Of a DNA stretch of 64,000 nucleotides, positions 1 through 10,861 are shown in pieces. A model generated the notes under the pieces. The model had not been told where the DNA came from, searched no databases, and saw only the letters and a list, made by a program, of their open reading frames with translations. The stretch comes from Yoonia maritima (lineage in GTDB: Bacteria > Pseudomonadota > Alphaproteobacteria > Rhodobacterales > Rhodobacteraceae), in assembly GCF_002933395.1 (NCBI RefSeq), contig NZ_PKFN01000010.1:248001-312000 (forward strand), written 5' to 3'. Each line of letters begins with the position of its first letter. Within the stretch, counting starts at the first letter, position 1. The translations under genes and the position numbers were made by a program.

Positions 1-48
1 TGAAGAAACGCACACAGCAATCGCAGTAATAAGTGCCTCGATTTTCAT
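1..48 (-). CDS. N-terminal fragment of a putative secreted protein (cut by window edge)
   Basis: A start codon at 48 on the minus strand opens a frame that runs off the window edge after 16 residues (MKIEALITAIAVCVSS). The sequence is short, charged at the N-terminus and then hydrophobic, which fits the beginning of a signal peptide. An A/G-rich stretch (AAAAAGGGA) lies about 8 bases upstream and could be the ribosome binding site. Too little is visible to name a family. It reads in the same direction as the SDHAF4-like gene upstream. Confidence 0.4.
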   Translation of the reverse strand, partial: MKIEALITAIAVCVSS

Positions 49-193
49 AGGTTACATCCCTTTTTGTTAGAACCATGAGTGGCTCAAAACCGATGTAGCC
101 AAAGAATTACGAAAACCTAATACGTATAATTTGGGATGGTAATTTCATGCCAGAATCCGCTTAGAGAGGGCAAAATGTTGCCGATTCTCGCGA

Positions 194-370
194 TTAAAAG
201 TCTACGGCGATCCCTTTTCGCTCCCAATCGCCAAAGCGAACCGGCTCGGGTCCATCGCGTCCACCCAGTTCGGTAGGAAGCCCCTGCGCTGCGTCTTTTT
301 TACGGCGCTCTTCGGCTTCGGCAAGTGCACGTTGCGCTGGCGTAGACTGGTCTTTGTCTTGATCGGGCAT
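194..370 (-). CDS. DUF1674 / succinate dehydrogenase assembly factor 4-like protein
   Basis: A 58-residue protein with a charged, Gln/Glu-rich N-terminal half and the conserved DUF1674 C-terminal block (ELGGRDGPEPVRFGDWE, residues 34-50, ending GIAVDF). In mitochondria the family (SDHAF4/Sdh8) binds the flavinylated SdhA subunit during assembly of succinate dehydrogenase. In bacteria the same role is inferred. I chose the ATG at 370 over the longer frame beginning at 394 because AAGGAGAG sits 6 bases upstream of it. No sdh genes are in the window, so the assignment rests on the motif alone. Confidence 0.85.
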   Translation of the reverse strand: MPDQDKDQSTPAQRALAEAEERRKKDAAQGLPTELGGRDGPEPVRFGDWERKGIAVDF

Positions 371-438
371 TTGGACTCTCCTTGTCGGCGGCATGGCTTT
401 GATATACCCCGCTTACACCCAGCATCAAGAGATACCCC

Positions 439-1713
439 ATGAATCAAACAGGTTTGCCTGCCCGACGCACCGCGCATCATCTATTGATGCAGATCACGAC
501 CGAAGGTCGCCTGATGGCAGAACTGATAGCGGGCGGTGCCTTGAACCAATTAGCCAATGATGACCGCGCACGCGCCCAGCGCCTAGCGACAGACGCATTG
601 CGCGGCTTGGACCGTGCGGATCGGATGCTAAAACCATACCTGAAAAAGACGCCGCCTGATCATGTAATGAACGCGCTTCGCCTTGGGGTTATCGAATTGT
701 GCGGTGGCGAAGCGGCGCATGGTGTCGTGAATGCATACGTGGAAATCGTGGCACGGAACAAACGCACCCAAGCGATGAAGGGCCTAACAAATGCCGTCCT
801 ACGTAAAATCGCGGCTGAAGGCCCCGAAGGCTGGGGCAAGCGTGCAGTACCGCTGACGCCCGGTTGGCTACGCCAGCCGCTGGTTGCGGCATGGGGCCGC
901 GAGGCGGTTGTTGGCATGGAAACAGCACACTTTAGTGGCGCCCCGCTTGATCTAACGACAAAGACCGATGCTGACGCCGTGGCAAAAGCAACTGGCGGCA
1001 CCGTTCTGCCAACAGGTTCCGTACGTATCACAAACGCTGGTCAGGTGACGTCGTTGCCCGGATATGACGCTGGCGATTGGTGGGTCCAAGATGCTGCCGC
1101 GGCAATTCCAGTGAAGCTGTTGGGTGATGTGAAGGGCCTTAGGGTTCTTGATCTTTGCGCAGCCCCCGGCGGCAAAGCGATGCAATTGGCTGCTGCGGGT
1201 GCAGATGTAACAGCAGTAGACTTGTCCGAACGGCGCATGGAACGGGTTCAAGAGAATCTAACGCGTGTCGGGCTAAAAGCCCGCACCGTGGTCAGCGACG
1301 CCTTTGCGTTTGAGGAAACTGGGTTCGACGCAATCTTACTTGACGCACCTTGTTCTGCGACGGGAACTATTCGGCGGCACCCTGACCTGCCATACGCTAA
1401 AGATGGGTCAGAGTTTGGCGCATTGATTGATCAACAAGAAACGATGATTGATCACGCGCTAGGCTTGCTGAAACCGGGCGGGCGGCTGGTGTTTTGTACA
1501 TGCTCTTTGCTACCCGACGAAGGTGAAGTGCAAGTCGAGGAAGCTCTCGCGCGTCATTCAGACTTGACGATTGACACCGAGGCACTGAACGTCCCCGGGA
1601 TTGAGCCAGAATGGATCACCGAAGAAGGCGGGCTGCGTCTGCGCCCTGACTACTGGCCTGACCTTGGCGGAATGGATGGATTTTATATGGCCGTTCTACA
1701 AAAAGCAAAATAA
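439..1713 (+). CDS. rsmB: 16S rRNA (cytosine-C5) methyltransferase, RsmB family
   Basis: A 424-residue protein with an N-terminal NusB-like RNA-binding domain (about residues 5-140) and a C-terminal SAM-dependent methyltransferase domain. The SAM-binding motif is LDLCAAPGGKA near residue 237. The two cysteines typical of RNA m5C methyltransferases are seen in DAPCSATG (about 301) and in TCSLLPDEGE (about 353). RsmB methylates C967 of 16S rRNA in E. coli. The gene starts the plus-strand run that leads to purH; 136 bases separate it from the next gene. Length and domain order are normal for the family. Confidence 0.93.
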   Translation: MNQTGLPARRTAHHLLMQITTEGRLMAELIAGGALNQLANDDRARAQRLATDALRGLDRADRMLKPYLKKTPPDHVMNALRLGVIELCGGEAAHGVVNAYVEIVARNKRTQAMKGLTNAVLRKIAAEGPEGWGKRAVPLTPGWLRQPLVAAWGREAVVGMETAHFSGAPLDLTTKTDADAVAKATGGTVLPTGSVRITNAGQVTSLPGYDAGDWWVQDAAAAIPVKLLGDVKGLRVLDLCAAPGGKAMQLAAAGADVTAVDLSERRMERVQENLTRVGLKARTVVSDAFAFEETGFDAILLDAPCSATGTIRRHPDLPYAKDGSEFGALIDQQETMIDHALGLLKPGGRLVFCTCSLLPDEGEVQVEEALARHSDLTIDTEALNVPGIEPEWITEEGGLRLRPDYWPDLGGMDGFYMAVLQKAK

Positions 1714-1849
1714 TCATTCATAAGGCCCCGTTTCTTCAAACGACTTCATCGCCTTGGCAGGTCCGCGCTTAGGTTAAGAAGTTTTAGTGACTTAACGGCA
1801 ATCATTTTCTATCCTGTCCGCAATAACAATTGGCCGAGGCAGTGCAGAA

Positions 1850-3586
1850 TTGGCAAAAGCGACCACATGGCGGGATCGCCGGACAGCATTTATGAACCGG
1901 GTGCATGCCCGGCGCGCGGCGTTTTCTGATATAACTCCAAGCTTTGTGATTCAGCCCGAGCCGCGGATGATCGGAGCTATAGGTCGTGGCCGTCAATTGA
2001 TCACCGGCAACTTTCTGTTTTCTGGCCTATTCGTTGAAGGCCCCAATCTGTCGATTTGGGACATTGCGCATGACAATCCAGATGTAATGAACGAGATTCA
2101 CGGCTCTGCTTGGATGGATGACCTTGTCGCGGTCGGCGATGAAAAGGCACGGACCCGTGCCCAAACATGGGTTTATGATTGGATTAAACGGTACGGAAAC
2201 GGACGAAGCGCCGGCTGGGAGCCAAGTGTTGCAGGGCGCAGGTTAACACGGCTTATCAATCACGGGCCTTTCCTTTTGCGCGGACAAGATCAACCCGCCA
2301 CGGATCAATTCATGCGTTCACTTGGGCAGCAAACGCTGTTTCTAGCGCGACGCTGGGTGGCTGCCCCACATGGGTTTGCACGGTTCGAAGCCTTGGCTGG
2401 TCTTATCTATGCTGGCCTCATGCTGAGTAGTATGGACCGCCATGTCGACACCGCCGTCAAAGCGCTCGCGGCTGAATGTGCATCACAAGTTTCCAGCGAT
2501 GGGGAGATTGCAACCCGCAATCCCGAAGAATTACTGGAAATCCTGACGCTTCTAAATCTAGCGGTACAGACACTAACCAGCGTAAAACGGCGCATTCCCC
2601 GCAACATCGTGCAAGCCATTGACGCAATCGTCCCGACATTGCGCGCACTTCGACATAGTGACGGAAGCCTGACACGGTTTCATGGCGGCGGATCGGGACT
2701 TGAGGGTCGGCTCGATCAGGCTTTCGCGGATTCTGGCGTCAGGACAACACCGGGTGCGGGCCTTCACATGGGGTTTGCGAAGCTAACAGGTGGGCGTACG
2801 TCTCTGATTATCGATGCCTCTCCGCCGCCTACCGACATGGCGTCTCTCAAAGGGCACGCAAGTACGTTGGGGTTTGAACTAAATTCTGGGCGACGGCCAA
2901 TCATCGTCAACAGCGGATCTGGCGCGCGCTTTGGGACCGAATGGCGGCGAGCCAGCCGCGCAACAGCAAGCCATTCCACGTTAGGTCTTGATGGTGTGTC
3001 ATCATCGCGTCTGAACACTGACAACGCAGAACTAAGCGAAACGCCTGACACCGTGCGCTACAACGCCCCCATTGCCGAAGGTAGACGATGCGCCGAACTA
3101 TCACACAACGGGTACCAAACCAGCCACGGATTGACCCATGCGCGCATATTGCAACTATCTATCGATGGCAGACAACTGACTTGCGAAGACCTGCTAACCA
3201 CGCTCGACGATACAGATGATGCAAAGTTTGACGCGGCGCGTGGTACCGACGGTGTTGGCTATAAAATAAGGTTTCACCTACACCCCGACGTCACTGCGAC
3301 ATTAGATCATCAAAACGTGTTCCTTGCGCTCAAATCGGGCGAAACATGGGTGTTTACCCATGATGGTGCCGCTGAGCTGTCGCTTGCCCCCTCAGTTTAC
3401 CTACAAAATGGTCGATTAAGGCCTCTTGGGACACATCAAGTGGTTTTATCTGGACGCGCAATGTCATATGCGACACGCGTCCGTTGGTCACTGGCCAAGG
3501 CGCAAGACACTCCAACTGCCCTGCGTGATCTTGTTCAGACCGACGTTGCGGACGATGTGGAATATACACCTGGGGACTTTGAATGA
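1850..3586 (+). CDS. Heparinase II/III family protein
   Basis: A 578-residue protein with the two-part layout of the heparinase II/III family: a helical N-terminal half (from about residue 40, with [14 protein letters not shown]) and a C-terminal beta-rich half holding the heparinase motif region ([21 protein letters not shown], about 335-355; the HSTLGLDG block follows). The family comprises polysaccharide lyases, but substrate cannot be deduced. The predicted start is TTG with GAGGCAG just upstream; an ATG at 1892 would cut off 14 residues. No signal peptide is evident. It overlaps purH by 4 bases (ATGA), so the two are probably translationally coupled. Confidence 0.85.
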   Translation: MAKATTWRDRRTAFMNRVHARRAAFSDITPSFVIQPEPRMIGAIGRGRQLITGNFLFSGLFVEGPNLSIWDIAHDNPDVMNEIHGSAWMDDLVAVGDEKARTRAQTWVYDWIKRYGNGRSAGWEPSVAGRRLTRLINHGPFLLRGQDQPATDQFMRSLGQQTLFLARRWVAAPHGFARFEALAGLIYAGLMLSSMDRHVDTAVKALAAECASQVSSDGEIATRNPEELLEILTLLNLAVQTLTSVKRRIPRNIVQAIDAIVPTLRALRHSDGSLTRFHGGGSGLEGRLDQAFADSGVRTTPGAGLHMGFAKLTGGRTSLIIDASPPPTDMASLKGHASTLGFELNSGRRPIIVNSGSGARFGTEWRRASRATASHSTLGLDGVSSSRLNTDNAELSETPDTVRYNAPIAEGRRCAELSHNGYQTSHGLTHARILQLSIDGRQLTCEDLLTTLDDTDDAKFDAARGTDGVGYKIRFHLHPDVTATLDHQNVFLALKSGETWVFTHDGAAELSLAPSVYLQNGRLRPLGTHQVVLSGRAMSYATRVRWSLAKAQDTPTALRDLVQTDVADDVEYTPGDFE

Positions 3587-5172
3587 CCGACCTTGCACCA
3601 CTGCGCCGCGCGCTTCTTTCTGTATCCGACAAAACTGGACTTGTTGATCTTGCCCGCGCGCTTGCTGATCGCGGCGTTGAATTGCTGTCCACCGGCGGCT
3701 CTGCCCAAGCATTGCGCGATGCTGGACTAGAAGTTCGCGATGTGGCCGATGTCACTGGCTTCCCAGAAATGATGGACGGCCGCGTGAAAACGCTGCACCC
3801 CGTTGTTCACGGTGGCCTGTTGGCGCGCCGCGATCTAGACGGGCACCGCGATGCGATGGTCGAACATAACATCGGCCCAATCGATCTGTTGGTCGTGAAC
3901 CTGTACCCGTTTGAGGAAACCGTTGCGAAGGGCGGCGATTACGCGGCTTGCATCGAAAACATCGACATTGGCGGCCCTGCGATGATCCGTTCCGCAGCGA
4001 AAAACCATGCGTTTGTCACTGTTGTGACAGATGTCGAAGACTACGACGCGGTTCTTGCAGAGCTAGACGCGAATGACGGTCAAACAACGTTGGCCCTGCG
4101 CCAGCGTCTTGCACAAACCGCCTATGCCCGCACAGCAGCCTATGACACTGCCGTTAGCACTTGGATGGCTAGCGCGATTGGCCAGAATGAGCCACGTCGC
4201 CGTTCATTCAGCGGCACATTCAAGCAAACCATGCGTTACGGCGAAAACAGCCACCAGTCTGCGGCATTCTATACTGACGGCACCAACCGCCCCGGCGTTG
4301 CGACCGCAGTTGTGCACCAAGGCAAGGCACTATCTTACAACAACATCAACGATACTGACGCGGCGTTTGAATTGGTCGCTGAATTCGACCCAGCCGAAAG
4401 CCCAGCTGTCGCAATTATCAAGCACGCGAACCCGTGCGGCGTAGCACGTGGCGCGACATTGCTTGAAGCCTACCAAAACGCGTTTAACTGTGACCGCACA
4501 TCTGCTTTTGGTGGGATCGTTGCGCTAAACCAGCCGCTGGACGAAGAAACCGCCAAGGCAATCGTCGAAATCTTTACCGAAGTCGTGATCGCCCCCGGCG
4601 CATCAGACGCAGCCAAAGCTGTCTTCGCCGCCAAGAAAAACCTGCGCCTTCTAACCACAGAGGCGCTGCCCGATCCAAAGACACCGATCACAACCTACCG
4701 TCAGGTTGCTGGCGGCATGTTGGTTCAAGACAAAGACACCGGTTACGTCGGCATGGATGATCTGAAAGTCGTGACAAAGGTTGCCCCGACCGACGAACAA
4801 ATGGCTGATCTGCTATTCGCATGGAAGGTAGCAAAGCACGTCAAATCCAACGCAATTGTCTATGTCAAAGACAAGGCAACAGTGGGCGTGGGCGCTGGCC
4901 AGATGTCACGTCTGGACTCTGCCCTGATCGCTGCGAAAAAAGCGGAGCGTATGGCCGAAGCCATGGAACTGCCTCAGCCTTTGACCATTGGTTCGGCTGT
5001 TGCGTCTGACGCGTTCTTCCCATTCGCTGATGGCCTGCTAGAGGCCGCCGCCGCTGGTGCGACATGTGTGATCCAGCCGGGTGGTTCAATGCGCGACGAC
5101 GAAGTTATCGCCGCAGCTGACGAAGCCGGGATCGCGATGGTCTTTACCGGCATGCGCCACTTCAAACACTAA
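3583..5172 (+). CDS. purH: Bifunctional AICAR transformylase / IMP cyclohydrolase
   Basis: A 529-residue enzyme that performs the last two steps of de novo purine synthesis: formylation of AICAR and ring closure to IMP. The N-terminal IMP cyclohydrolase (MGS-like) domain holds SVSDKTG (residues 13-19) and [16 protein letters not shown] (about 68-83). The transformylase domain contains CDRTSAFGG and the catalytic Lys-His in [10 protein letters not shown] (about 279-288). The C-terminus FTGMRHFKH is the usual family ending. Length is standard. The start overlaps the heparinase stop by 4 bases, and lspA starts 9 bases after its stop. Confidence 0.97.
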   Translation: MTDLAPLRRALLSVSDKTGLVDLARALADRGVELLSTGGSAQALRDAGLEVRDVADVTGFPEMMDGRVKTLHPVVHGGLLARRDLDGHRDAMVEHNIGPIDLLVVNLYPFEETVAKGGDYAACIENIDIGGPAMIRSAAKNHAFVTVVTDVEDYDAVLAELDANDGQTTLALRQRLAQTAYARTAAYDTAVSTWMASAIGQNEPRRRSFSGTFKQTMRYGENSHQSAAFYTDGTNRPGVATAVVHQGKALSYNNINDTDAAFELVAEFDPAESPAVAIIKHANPCGVARGATLLEAYQNAFNCDRTSAFGGIVALNQPLDEETAKAIVEIFTEVVIAPGASDAAKAVFAAKKNLRLLTTEALPDPKTPITTYRQVAGGMLVQDKDTGYVGMDDLKVVTKVAPTDEQMADLLFAWKVAKHVKSNAIVYVKDKATVGVGAGQMSRLDSALIAAKKAERMAEAMELPQPLTIGSAVASDAFFPFADGLLEAAAAGATCVIQPGGSMRDDEVIAAADEAGIAMVFTGMRHFKH

Positions 5173-5181
5173 GGGGCGGAT

Positions 5182-5670
5182 ATGCGTCTAACTTTCTGGA
5201 CCGGGCTATGGGTGCTGCTGCTGGATCAAGCCAGCAAATACTACGTGGTGCATTGGCTTGGTCTGGGAAATCCCGGGCGCGGCAAGATCGAGGTTTTCCC
5301 GCCCTACCTTGAATTCCAGATGGCTTGGAATCGTGGGGTCAACTTTGGCCTATTTTCCGGTTTCGACATGCGCTGGGTTCTTATTGGGCTTGCGGTCGTC
5401 ATCTCGGCCGCAGTCCTTTGGTGGCTGCGTAAAAACGGTGGATCAAAATGGGTCTACATGTCAGCGGGTTTTCTGATTGGCGGTGCAATTGGCAACGTCG
5501 TTGACCGCATCTTCTATGGCGCAGTCGCCGATTTCCTGAACATGTCCTGCTGTGGTTTCAACAACCCGTATTCATTTAACATCGCTGATGTCGCGATCTT
5601 TATTGGGGCCGTTGGCCTTGCATTTTTGGGCGAAGATCACAAATCCAGCCCCAAGAAGAACAGCGCGTGA
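5182..5670 (+). CDS. lspA: Lipoprotein signal peptidase (signal peptidase II)
   Basis: A 162-residue inner-membrane aspartyl protease with four predicted membrane segments. It removes the signal peptide from diacylglyceryl-prolipoproteins. Family motifs are DQASKYYV (15-22), AWNRGVNFG (48-56), GNVVDRIFYGAVADFLN (104-120) with catalytic Asp108, and FNIADVAIF (132-140) with catalytic Asp136. An insertion MSCCGFNNPYS (121-131) between the two catalytic segments carries two adjacent cysteines; I have seen similar insertions in Rhodobacteraceae. GGGGCGGA upstream may serve as ribosome binding site. The next gene encodes a lipoprotein, a probable substrate. Confidence 0.96.
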   Translation: MRLTFWTGLWVLLLDQASKYYVVHWLGLGNPGRGKIEVFPPYLEFQMAWNRGVNFGLFSGFDMRWVLIGLAVVISAAVLWWLRKNGGSKWVYMSAGFLIGGAIGNVVDRIFYGAVADFLNMSCCGFNNPYSFNIADVAIFIGAVGLAFLGEDHKSSPKKNSA

Positions 5671-5723
5671 CGTCGCCGCGGGCTTCGGTTACACAGAATG
5701 CGATACTTTCAATGGGTGCTTTA

Positions 5724-6233
5724 ATGCGTGCAATTATTCTATCAGTTCTGACGCTTGTCACACTTGCCGCGTGCGGAAACACAGAACGCCCTTTGCGTAG
5801 TACCGGCATATCGGATGGTGGTCCTGATGAGTTTTCGGTGATTCCTTCACGGTCGCTAGAATTGCCAGCAACAACAACCCTACCAACGCCTACACCGGGT
5901 GGCACTAACCTTGCCGATCCAACACCAAAGGCCGATGCTATCCGTGCGCTTGGCGGAAACCCTGCCGCGCAATACGCTGGTGGTATTCCGTCCAGTGATA
6001 CCGCACTTGTCGCACAGACCGCGCGTTATGGCGTAAACCCTGATATCCGTGCTGAATTGGCTGTACGGGACGAAGCCGCTCGCAAGCGCAAAAAGCTGTC
6101 GAACGTATTCAATCCACTGAACCGAGATCGGTACTTTCCTCTTTACGCAGGTCAGGCGCTTGACGCCGATGCAGAGCTAGCACGCCTTGCTGCGTTGGGC
6201 GTCATCGTGCCAACCGCACCTGCGGAACAGTAA
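5724..6233 (+). CDS. bamF: DUF3035 lipoprotein, BamF-like subunit of the outer-membrane barrel assembly machine
   Basis: From the ATG at 5724 the protein has 169 residues, with a lipoprotein signal (MRAIILSVLTLVTLAAC, lipid-accepting Cys at 17). The body is Pro/Thr-rich with the LPTPTPGGTNLADPTPKADAIRALGG block of the DUF3035 family, split here as LPTPTPGGTNLAD and PTPKADAIRALGG. Pfam names this family BamF after the extra lipoprotein of the alphaproteobacterial BAM complex. An open frame extends upstream to a GTG at 5667 that overlaps the lspA stop (GTGA), but using it would place the lipobox at residue 36, which is too deep. ATG 5712 is another possibility. Confidence 0.8.
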   Translation: MRAIILSVLTLVTLAACGNTERPLRSTGISDGGPDEFSVIPSRSLELPATTTLPTPTPGGTNLADPTPKADAIRALGGNPAAQYAGGIPSSDTALVAQTARYGVNPDIRAELAVRDEAARKRKKLSNVFNPLNRDRYFPLYAGQALDADAELARLAALGVIVPTAPAEQ

Positions 6234-6317
6234 AACAATCCTCACATCCGCGTATGGCGGCTTGAACATCACGGCACCCGGCGTCAGTTTGCATCTGACG
6301 AAACCGGAAGGGTGCCT

Positions 6318-7649
6318 ATGAAACGTTTGCTTGCCGCTTTGGCGATGATCACCACAACTGCCGCCGCGCAGGCGGAAGAGGTGACAACCTTCACCCTAGA
6401 CAACGGGATGGAGGTCGTCGTGATCGAAGATCACCGCGCGCCCGTTGTTGTACACATGGTTTGGTATAAAATCGGTTCGGCGGACGAACCCGTTGGTGCA
6501 TCCGGCGTCGCGCATTTCTTTGAACACCTGATGTTCAAGCAAACCGACATTCTGGAATCGGGTGAGTTTTCAGCGACCGTTGCCGCGAACGGCGGCAGCG
6601 ACAACGCCTTTACCAGTTACGATTACACCGCATATTTTCAACGCATCGCTGCTGATCGGCTTGATCTGATGATGCAGATGGAAAGCAACCGGATGACCAA
6701 TCTGGCCATCACTGCGGATAACATCGCGACTGAACGCAATGTCGTGCTCGAAGAACGTAATCAACGCACCGAAAACAATCCCGGCGCATTGGCACGCGAA
6801 CAGTTCAACGCTGCGCAGTATCAAAACCACCGCTACGGTGTGCCTGTCATCGGCTGGAAACACGAGATGGAACAGCTGAATATCGATGACGCGCTGGCCT
6901 TTTATGACCTGTACTATTCCCCAAACAACGCCGTGCTGGTCGTTGCAGGTGATGTGCAACCCGACGAGGTACGCGCATTGGCGGAAACCTATTATGGTGT
7001 CATCCCGTCTGAACCCGACCTACCCGAACGCATCCGCCCCCAAGAACCACCACAGCGCGCAGAACGTCGGATCACATACACTGATCCACGGGTGAGCCAA
7101 CCCTACCTCACCCGCAGTTATTTGGCCCCCGAACGCGACCCCGGCGCACAAGAAGAAGCCGCAGCCCTTGTCTATCTTGCAGACCTATTGGGCGGGTCAC
7201 CATTTACATCTGATCTCGGTATTGCGCTTCAATTCGACACGCAAACCGCGCTTTACACGGGCGCCTCGTATAACGGGAGCTCGTTGGATACCGCTACATT
7301 TAGCGTTTCTGTCGCCCCCGCGACTGGCGTAAAATTATCAGAAGCCGAAGCAGCAATGGATCAGGTTATCGCAGACTTCATCGCGAACGATATAGATCCA
7401 GCGCGCATGGAAAGCATCCGCACACAACTGCGGGCTTCTGAAATTTATGCATTGGACGACACACAGGGTCTCGCTCAGCGATACGGTGCAGCGCTTAGTC
7501 AAAGCCTGACGGTCGCAGATGTGCAAGCATGGCCTGACATTCTCCAATCTGTCACCGAAGAAGACGTCAAAACTGTCGCCACAAAAGTACTCAACCGCGA
7601 TCAGGCCGTCACCGGCTGGGTTGTCGCCACCCAAGAGGACGCCCGCTAA
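6318..7649 (+). CDS. M16 family zinc metallopeptidase, catalytic member of a pair
   Basis: A 443-residue periplasmic protein with a signal peptide ending near AQAEE (about residue 20). The inverted zinc motif HFFEH (residues 66-70) is intact, and the downstream acidic stretch ERNVVLEER supplies the distal Glu ligand expected in M16 enzymes. The ATG at 6318 is preferred over GTG at 6312 because GGAAGG lies 6 bases before it. The stop overlaps the start of the next M16 gene by one base (TAATG). This catalytic plus non-catalytic pairing resembles two-chain M16B peptidases, in which both chains form one cavity. The substrate is unknown. Confidence 0.9.
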   Translation: MKRLLAALAMITTTAAAQAEEVTTFTLDNGMEVVVIEDHRAPVVVHMVWYKIGSADEPVGASGVAHFFEHLMFKQTDILESGEFSATVAANGGSDNAFTSYDYTAYFQRIAADRLDLMMQMESNRMTNLAITADNIATERNVVLEERNQRTENNPGALAREQFNAAQYQNHRYGVPVIGWKHEMEQLNIDDALAFYDLYYSPNNAVLVVAGDVQPDEVRALAETYYGVIPSEPDLPERIRPQEPPQRAERRITYTDPRVSQPYLTRSYLAPERDPGAQEEAAALVYLADLLGGSPFTSDLGIALQFDTQTALYTGASYNGSSLDTATFSVSVAPATGVKLSEAEAAMDQVIADFIANDIDPARMESIRTQLRASEIYALDDTQGLAQRYGAALSQSLTVADVQAWPDILQSVTEEDVKTVATKVLNRDQAVTGWVVATQEDAR

Positions 7650-8962
7650 TGTTTCGCTCGTTTATCGCCCTTACGCTTAGCCTGTTTGCCACGACGGCCA
7701 GCGCCGAAATTGACATTAACGAAGTAACTTCCCCCGGTGGGATCAACGCATGGGTCGTCGAAGAACCAAGCATCCCTTTCATTGCCGTGGAAATCCGTTT
7801 TCGTGGCGGCACATCGTTGGATTTGCCGGGCAAACGCGGCGCGACCAACCTGATGATGGGGTTGCTAGAGGAAGGATCGGGCGACATGAACGCCCAAGAA
7901 TTTCAGACAGCGCGCGAAGCCTTAGCGGCAAGTTACGGGTTTTCGGCCTATGATGACTCGATTGGTGTTTCGGCCCAATTCCTCACTGAAAATCAGGACG
8001 AGGCTATCGCACTTTTGCGCCAAGCACTGATTGAACCCACATTTGACCAAGACGCCTTAGACCGTGTTCGCGCACAGGTTCTGGCCAACATTGCATCCGA
8101 AGGTAAGCGGCCTAATAGCATCGCAAGCACAGCATTCTATTCCGCTGCATTCGGCGACCACCCCTACGGCACCAACAGCGACGGGACAGTCGAAAGCGTG
8201 AACGCCCTGACCCAATCAGACATGCATGAAGCACACCAACGCGCACTTACACACGACCGGCTTTACGTGTCGGTTGTCGGTGACATCACCCCAGCCGAGG
8301 TTGGACCGATGCTTGATACGCTATTAGGTGATCTGCCAGAGCAAGGCCCCGAATTGCCTGATAACATCGCATTTAGCCTTGATGGCGGCATGACCGTCAT
8401 TGACTACGATACCCCGCAAGCCGTCGCATTCTTTGGCCACGCAGGCATGAAACGGAACGATCCTGATTTCTTTGCCGCCTATGTGTTGAACAATGTGCAG
8501 GGGTCCGGTGGTTTTGAATCGCGGCTCATGAACGAAGTACGCGAAAAACGTGGCCTGACCTACGGGATTGGAACCTACCTTGTTCCAAAATTCCATGCTG
8601 AAATGATGCTTGGATCGGTTGCATCATCGAACGCAACCATCGCCGAAGCGATCGCAGTAACACGCGACGTTTGGGCCGACACTGCCACAAACGGAATTAC
8701 GCAGGCAGAACTTGACCGCGCCAAAACCTATCTGACGGGTGAATATCCGCTACGGTTTGACGGGAACAGCGATATCGCCAATATCATGGTGGGCATGCAG
8801 ATGATCGATCTGTCGCCCGACTATGTGATCAACCGAAACGACTATATCGAAGCGGTCACATTAGAAGACGCAAACCGGGTCGCACGTGAACTCCTGCAGC
8901 CAGACAACCTGCATTTCGTTGTCGTTGGAAAACCCGAAGGGTTGGAAAGCACACCAAATTGA
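7649..8962 (+). CDS. M16 family protein, non-catalytic partner
   Basis: A 437-residue secreted protein (signal peptide MFRSFIALTLSLFATTASA) homologous to M16 peptidases. At the place of the zinc motif it reads GATNLMMGLLEEGS, without HxxEH, so it cannot bind zinc in the standard way. It keeps EVREKRGLTYGIGTYL (about 296-311), the Arg/Tyr segment that the inactive half of two-chain M16B peptidases contributes to substrate binding. It overlaps the upstream catalytic gene by one base, consistent with stoichiometric production. I infer a heterodimer acting in the periplasm. Confidence 0.9.
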   Translation: MFRSFIALTLSLFATTASAEIDINEVTSPGGINAWVVEEPSIPFIAVEIRFRGGTSLDLPGKRGATNLMMGLLEEGSGDMNAQEFQTAREALAASYGFSAYDDSIGVSAQFLTENQDEAIALLRQALIEPTFDQDALDRVRAQVLANIASEGKRPNSIASTAFYSAAFGDHPYGTNSDGTVESVNALTQSDMHEAHQRALTHDRLYVSVVGDITPAEVGPMLDTLLGDLPEQGPELPDNIAFSLDGGMTVIDYDTPQAVAFFGHAGMKRNDPDFFAAYVLNNVQGSGGFESRLMNEVREKRGLTYGIGTYLVPKFHAEMMLGSVASSNATIAEAIAVTRDVWADTATNGITQAELDRAKTYLTGEYPLRFDGNSDIANIMVGMQMIDLSPDYVINRNDYIEAVTLEDANRVARELLQPDNLHFVVVGKPEGLESTPN

Positions 8963-9022
8963 TCACGCTGGGTTTATAACTCTTCTCTCGCAGAATCGCA
9001 GGTTCATGCTATAGTTTGTGGC

Positions 9023-10861
9023 ATGGCCATAGCAGACCCCCAGATAAAGCCCCGCCCGGTAATTCGGCAGCTTGACGACGCCGCGATCAACAGGATTGCG
9101 GCGGGCGAAGTTCTTGAACGTCCGGCTTCGGCCGTCAAAGAACTAGCTGAAAACGCTGTCGATGCAGGTGCAACCCGGATTGAGGTTGTCATTGCCGACG
9201 GCGGCAAGACCCTGATCCGTGTGACAGACGATGGTTGCGGGATTGCAGCTGGCGATTTACCGCTCGCCTTGTCCCGGCATGCCACATCGAAAATAGACGG
9301 ATCTGACCTGCTGAACATCCATTCATTTGGGTTCAGAGGAGAGGCCCTGCCGTCGCTAGGTGCCGTTGGCCGCCTGACCATCACATCACGTGTCCCGGGT
9401 GCAGATGCCGCAAGCATCGACGTTACGGGCGGCAAGATGAGCGATGTTCGCCCCGCCGCCCTATCATCAGGTACGACCGTCGAATTACGGGACATGTTCT
9501 ATGCGACCCCTGCCCGGCTGAAATTCCTGCGCACCGACCGCGCCGAAGCACAAGCCGTCGGTGACGTGATCAAACGGCTCGCAATGGCCGAACCTTTCAT
9601 CACTTTTATTCTGCGTGATGCATCAAACGGCGACAACCGGACGACCTTCCGCGCCGATGCGCAAACCGGCGATTTATTCGACGCGCTACACGGTCGGTTG
9701 CAAACTGTGCTAGGACGCGAATTTGCAGAAAACGCATTGGCAATCGACGCAGAGCGCGAAGGTTTTCACCTGACGGGCTATGCGGCCCTGCCGACATATT
9801 CGCGTGGTGCGGCGATTGCGCAGTTCCTGTTCGTCAACGGGCGTCCGGTTCGTGATAAAATGCTGCTGGGCGCATTACGTGCCGCCTATATGGATGTGCT
9901 ATCGCGCGATAGGCACCCTGTTGCTGCGCTGTTTATCGACTGCGAACCAACCTTGGTTGATGTCAACGTCCACCCCGCCAAATCCGAAGTCCGTTTTCGC
10001 GATCCCGGCACTGTCCGCGGGTTGATCGTATCCGGGCTACGCCATGCGCTTGCTGGCGCGGGGCACCGGGCATCGACGACCGTCGCGACGGCAACGTTGG
10101 GCGCGATGCAGCCACAACAGCCGCTAACTGAACCGCGCGTCTATCAGATGGACCAAAAGAGCCTTGGACCAACGCGCCCAAGCTTTAGCGCCCGTTCCAT
10201 GACATTTCAGGCCCAAGCACCCGGCTTCCAAGAAACACCATCAGGGCGCGTCGAACCAGTCGTCGAAGATGAGCCTGCCCACCTTCCATTAGGGGCAGCG
10301 CGCGCGCAGGTGCACGAAAACTATATCATCGCCCAAACCGAAAATGGGATCGTGATCGTCGACCAACACGCGGCCCACGAACGGCTGGTCTATGAAAAGC
10401 TAAAGAACCAGATGGCGGAAAACGGGGTCGCAGCACAGGCGCTTTTGATCCCTGAAATCGTCGAGATGGCCGAAGGCGATGCCGCGATGCTGCTTGCGAT
10501 CGCCGACGATCTGTCGCGCCTTGGGCTGACCATTGAACCTTTCGGCGGCGGTGCAATCGCTGTTCGCGAAACCCCGGCCATCTTGGGCGAAGTAAACGCA
10601 GCTGCCATGATCCGCGACATCATCGACGAACTGGCCGACCAAGGCGACAGCGCCAGCGTCAAAGCCAAGATCGAAGCGATCCTAAGCCGCGTTGCCTGCC
10701 ATGGATCAATCCGGTCTGGGCGTCGCATGCAAGGCCCCGAGATGAACGCGCTTTTGCGTGAAATGGAAGCAACACCACTGTCAGGGCAATGCAACCACGG
10801 GCGCCCGACCTATGTGGAACTCAAACTATCAGACATTGAACGGCTGTTCGGACGCACATGA
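9023..10861 (+). CDS. mutL: DNA mismatch repair protein MutL
   Basis: A 612-residue protein with the GHKL ATPase domain at the N-terminus: [12 protein letters not shown], the catalytic Glu in [17 protein letters not shown] and [13 protein letters not shown]. The C-terminal dimerisation domain carries the nicking motif [12 protein letters not shown] (about 447-458), which fits the DQHA(x)2E(x)4E metal-binding signature of endonuclease-active MutL, plus CHGSIRSGR and GQCNHGRPT near the end. It should therefore nick DNA itself, as in bacteria lacking MutH. The gene overlaps rmuC by 4 bases (ATGA). Confidence 0.97.
   Translation: MAIADPQIKPRPVIRQLDDAAINRIAAGEVLERPASAVKELAENAVDAGATRIEVVIADGGKTLIRVTDDGCGIAAGDLPLALSRHATSKIDGSDLLNIHSFGFRGEALPSLGAVGRLTITSRVPGADAASIDVTGGKMSDVRPAALSSGTTVELRDMFYATPARLKFLRTDRAEAQAVGDVIKRLAMAEPFITFILRDASNGDNRTTFRADAQTGDLFDALHGRLQTVLGREFAENALAIDAEREGFHLTGYAALPTYSRGAAIAQFLFVNGRPVRDKMLLGALRAAYMDVLSRDRHPVAALFIDCEPTLVDVNVHPAKSEVRFRDPGTVRGLIVSGLRHALAGAGHRASTTVATATLGAMQPQQPLTEPRVYQMDQKSLGPTRPSFSARSMTFQAQAPGFQETPSGRVEPVVEDEPAHLPLGAARAQVHENYIIAQTENGIVIVDQHAAHERLVYEKLKNQMAENGVAAQALLIPEIVEMAEGDAAMLLAIADDLSRLGLTIEPFGGGAIAVRETPAILGEVNAAAMIRDIIDELADQGDSASVKAKIEAILSRVACHGSIRSGRRMQGPEMNALLREMEATPLSGQCNHGRPTYVELKLSDIERLFGRT

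Noticed and set aside
1725-1790. Short minus-strand peptide frame ending MKSFEETGPYE
   Set aside because: Only about 18 codons between stops, with no start context; could be a gene remnant but cannot be supported.
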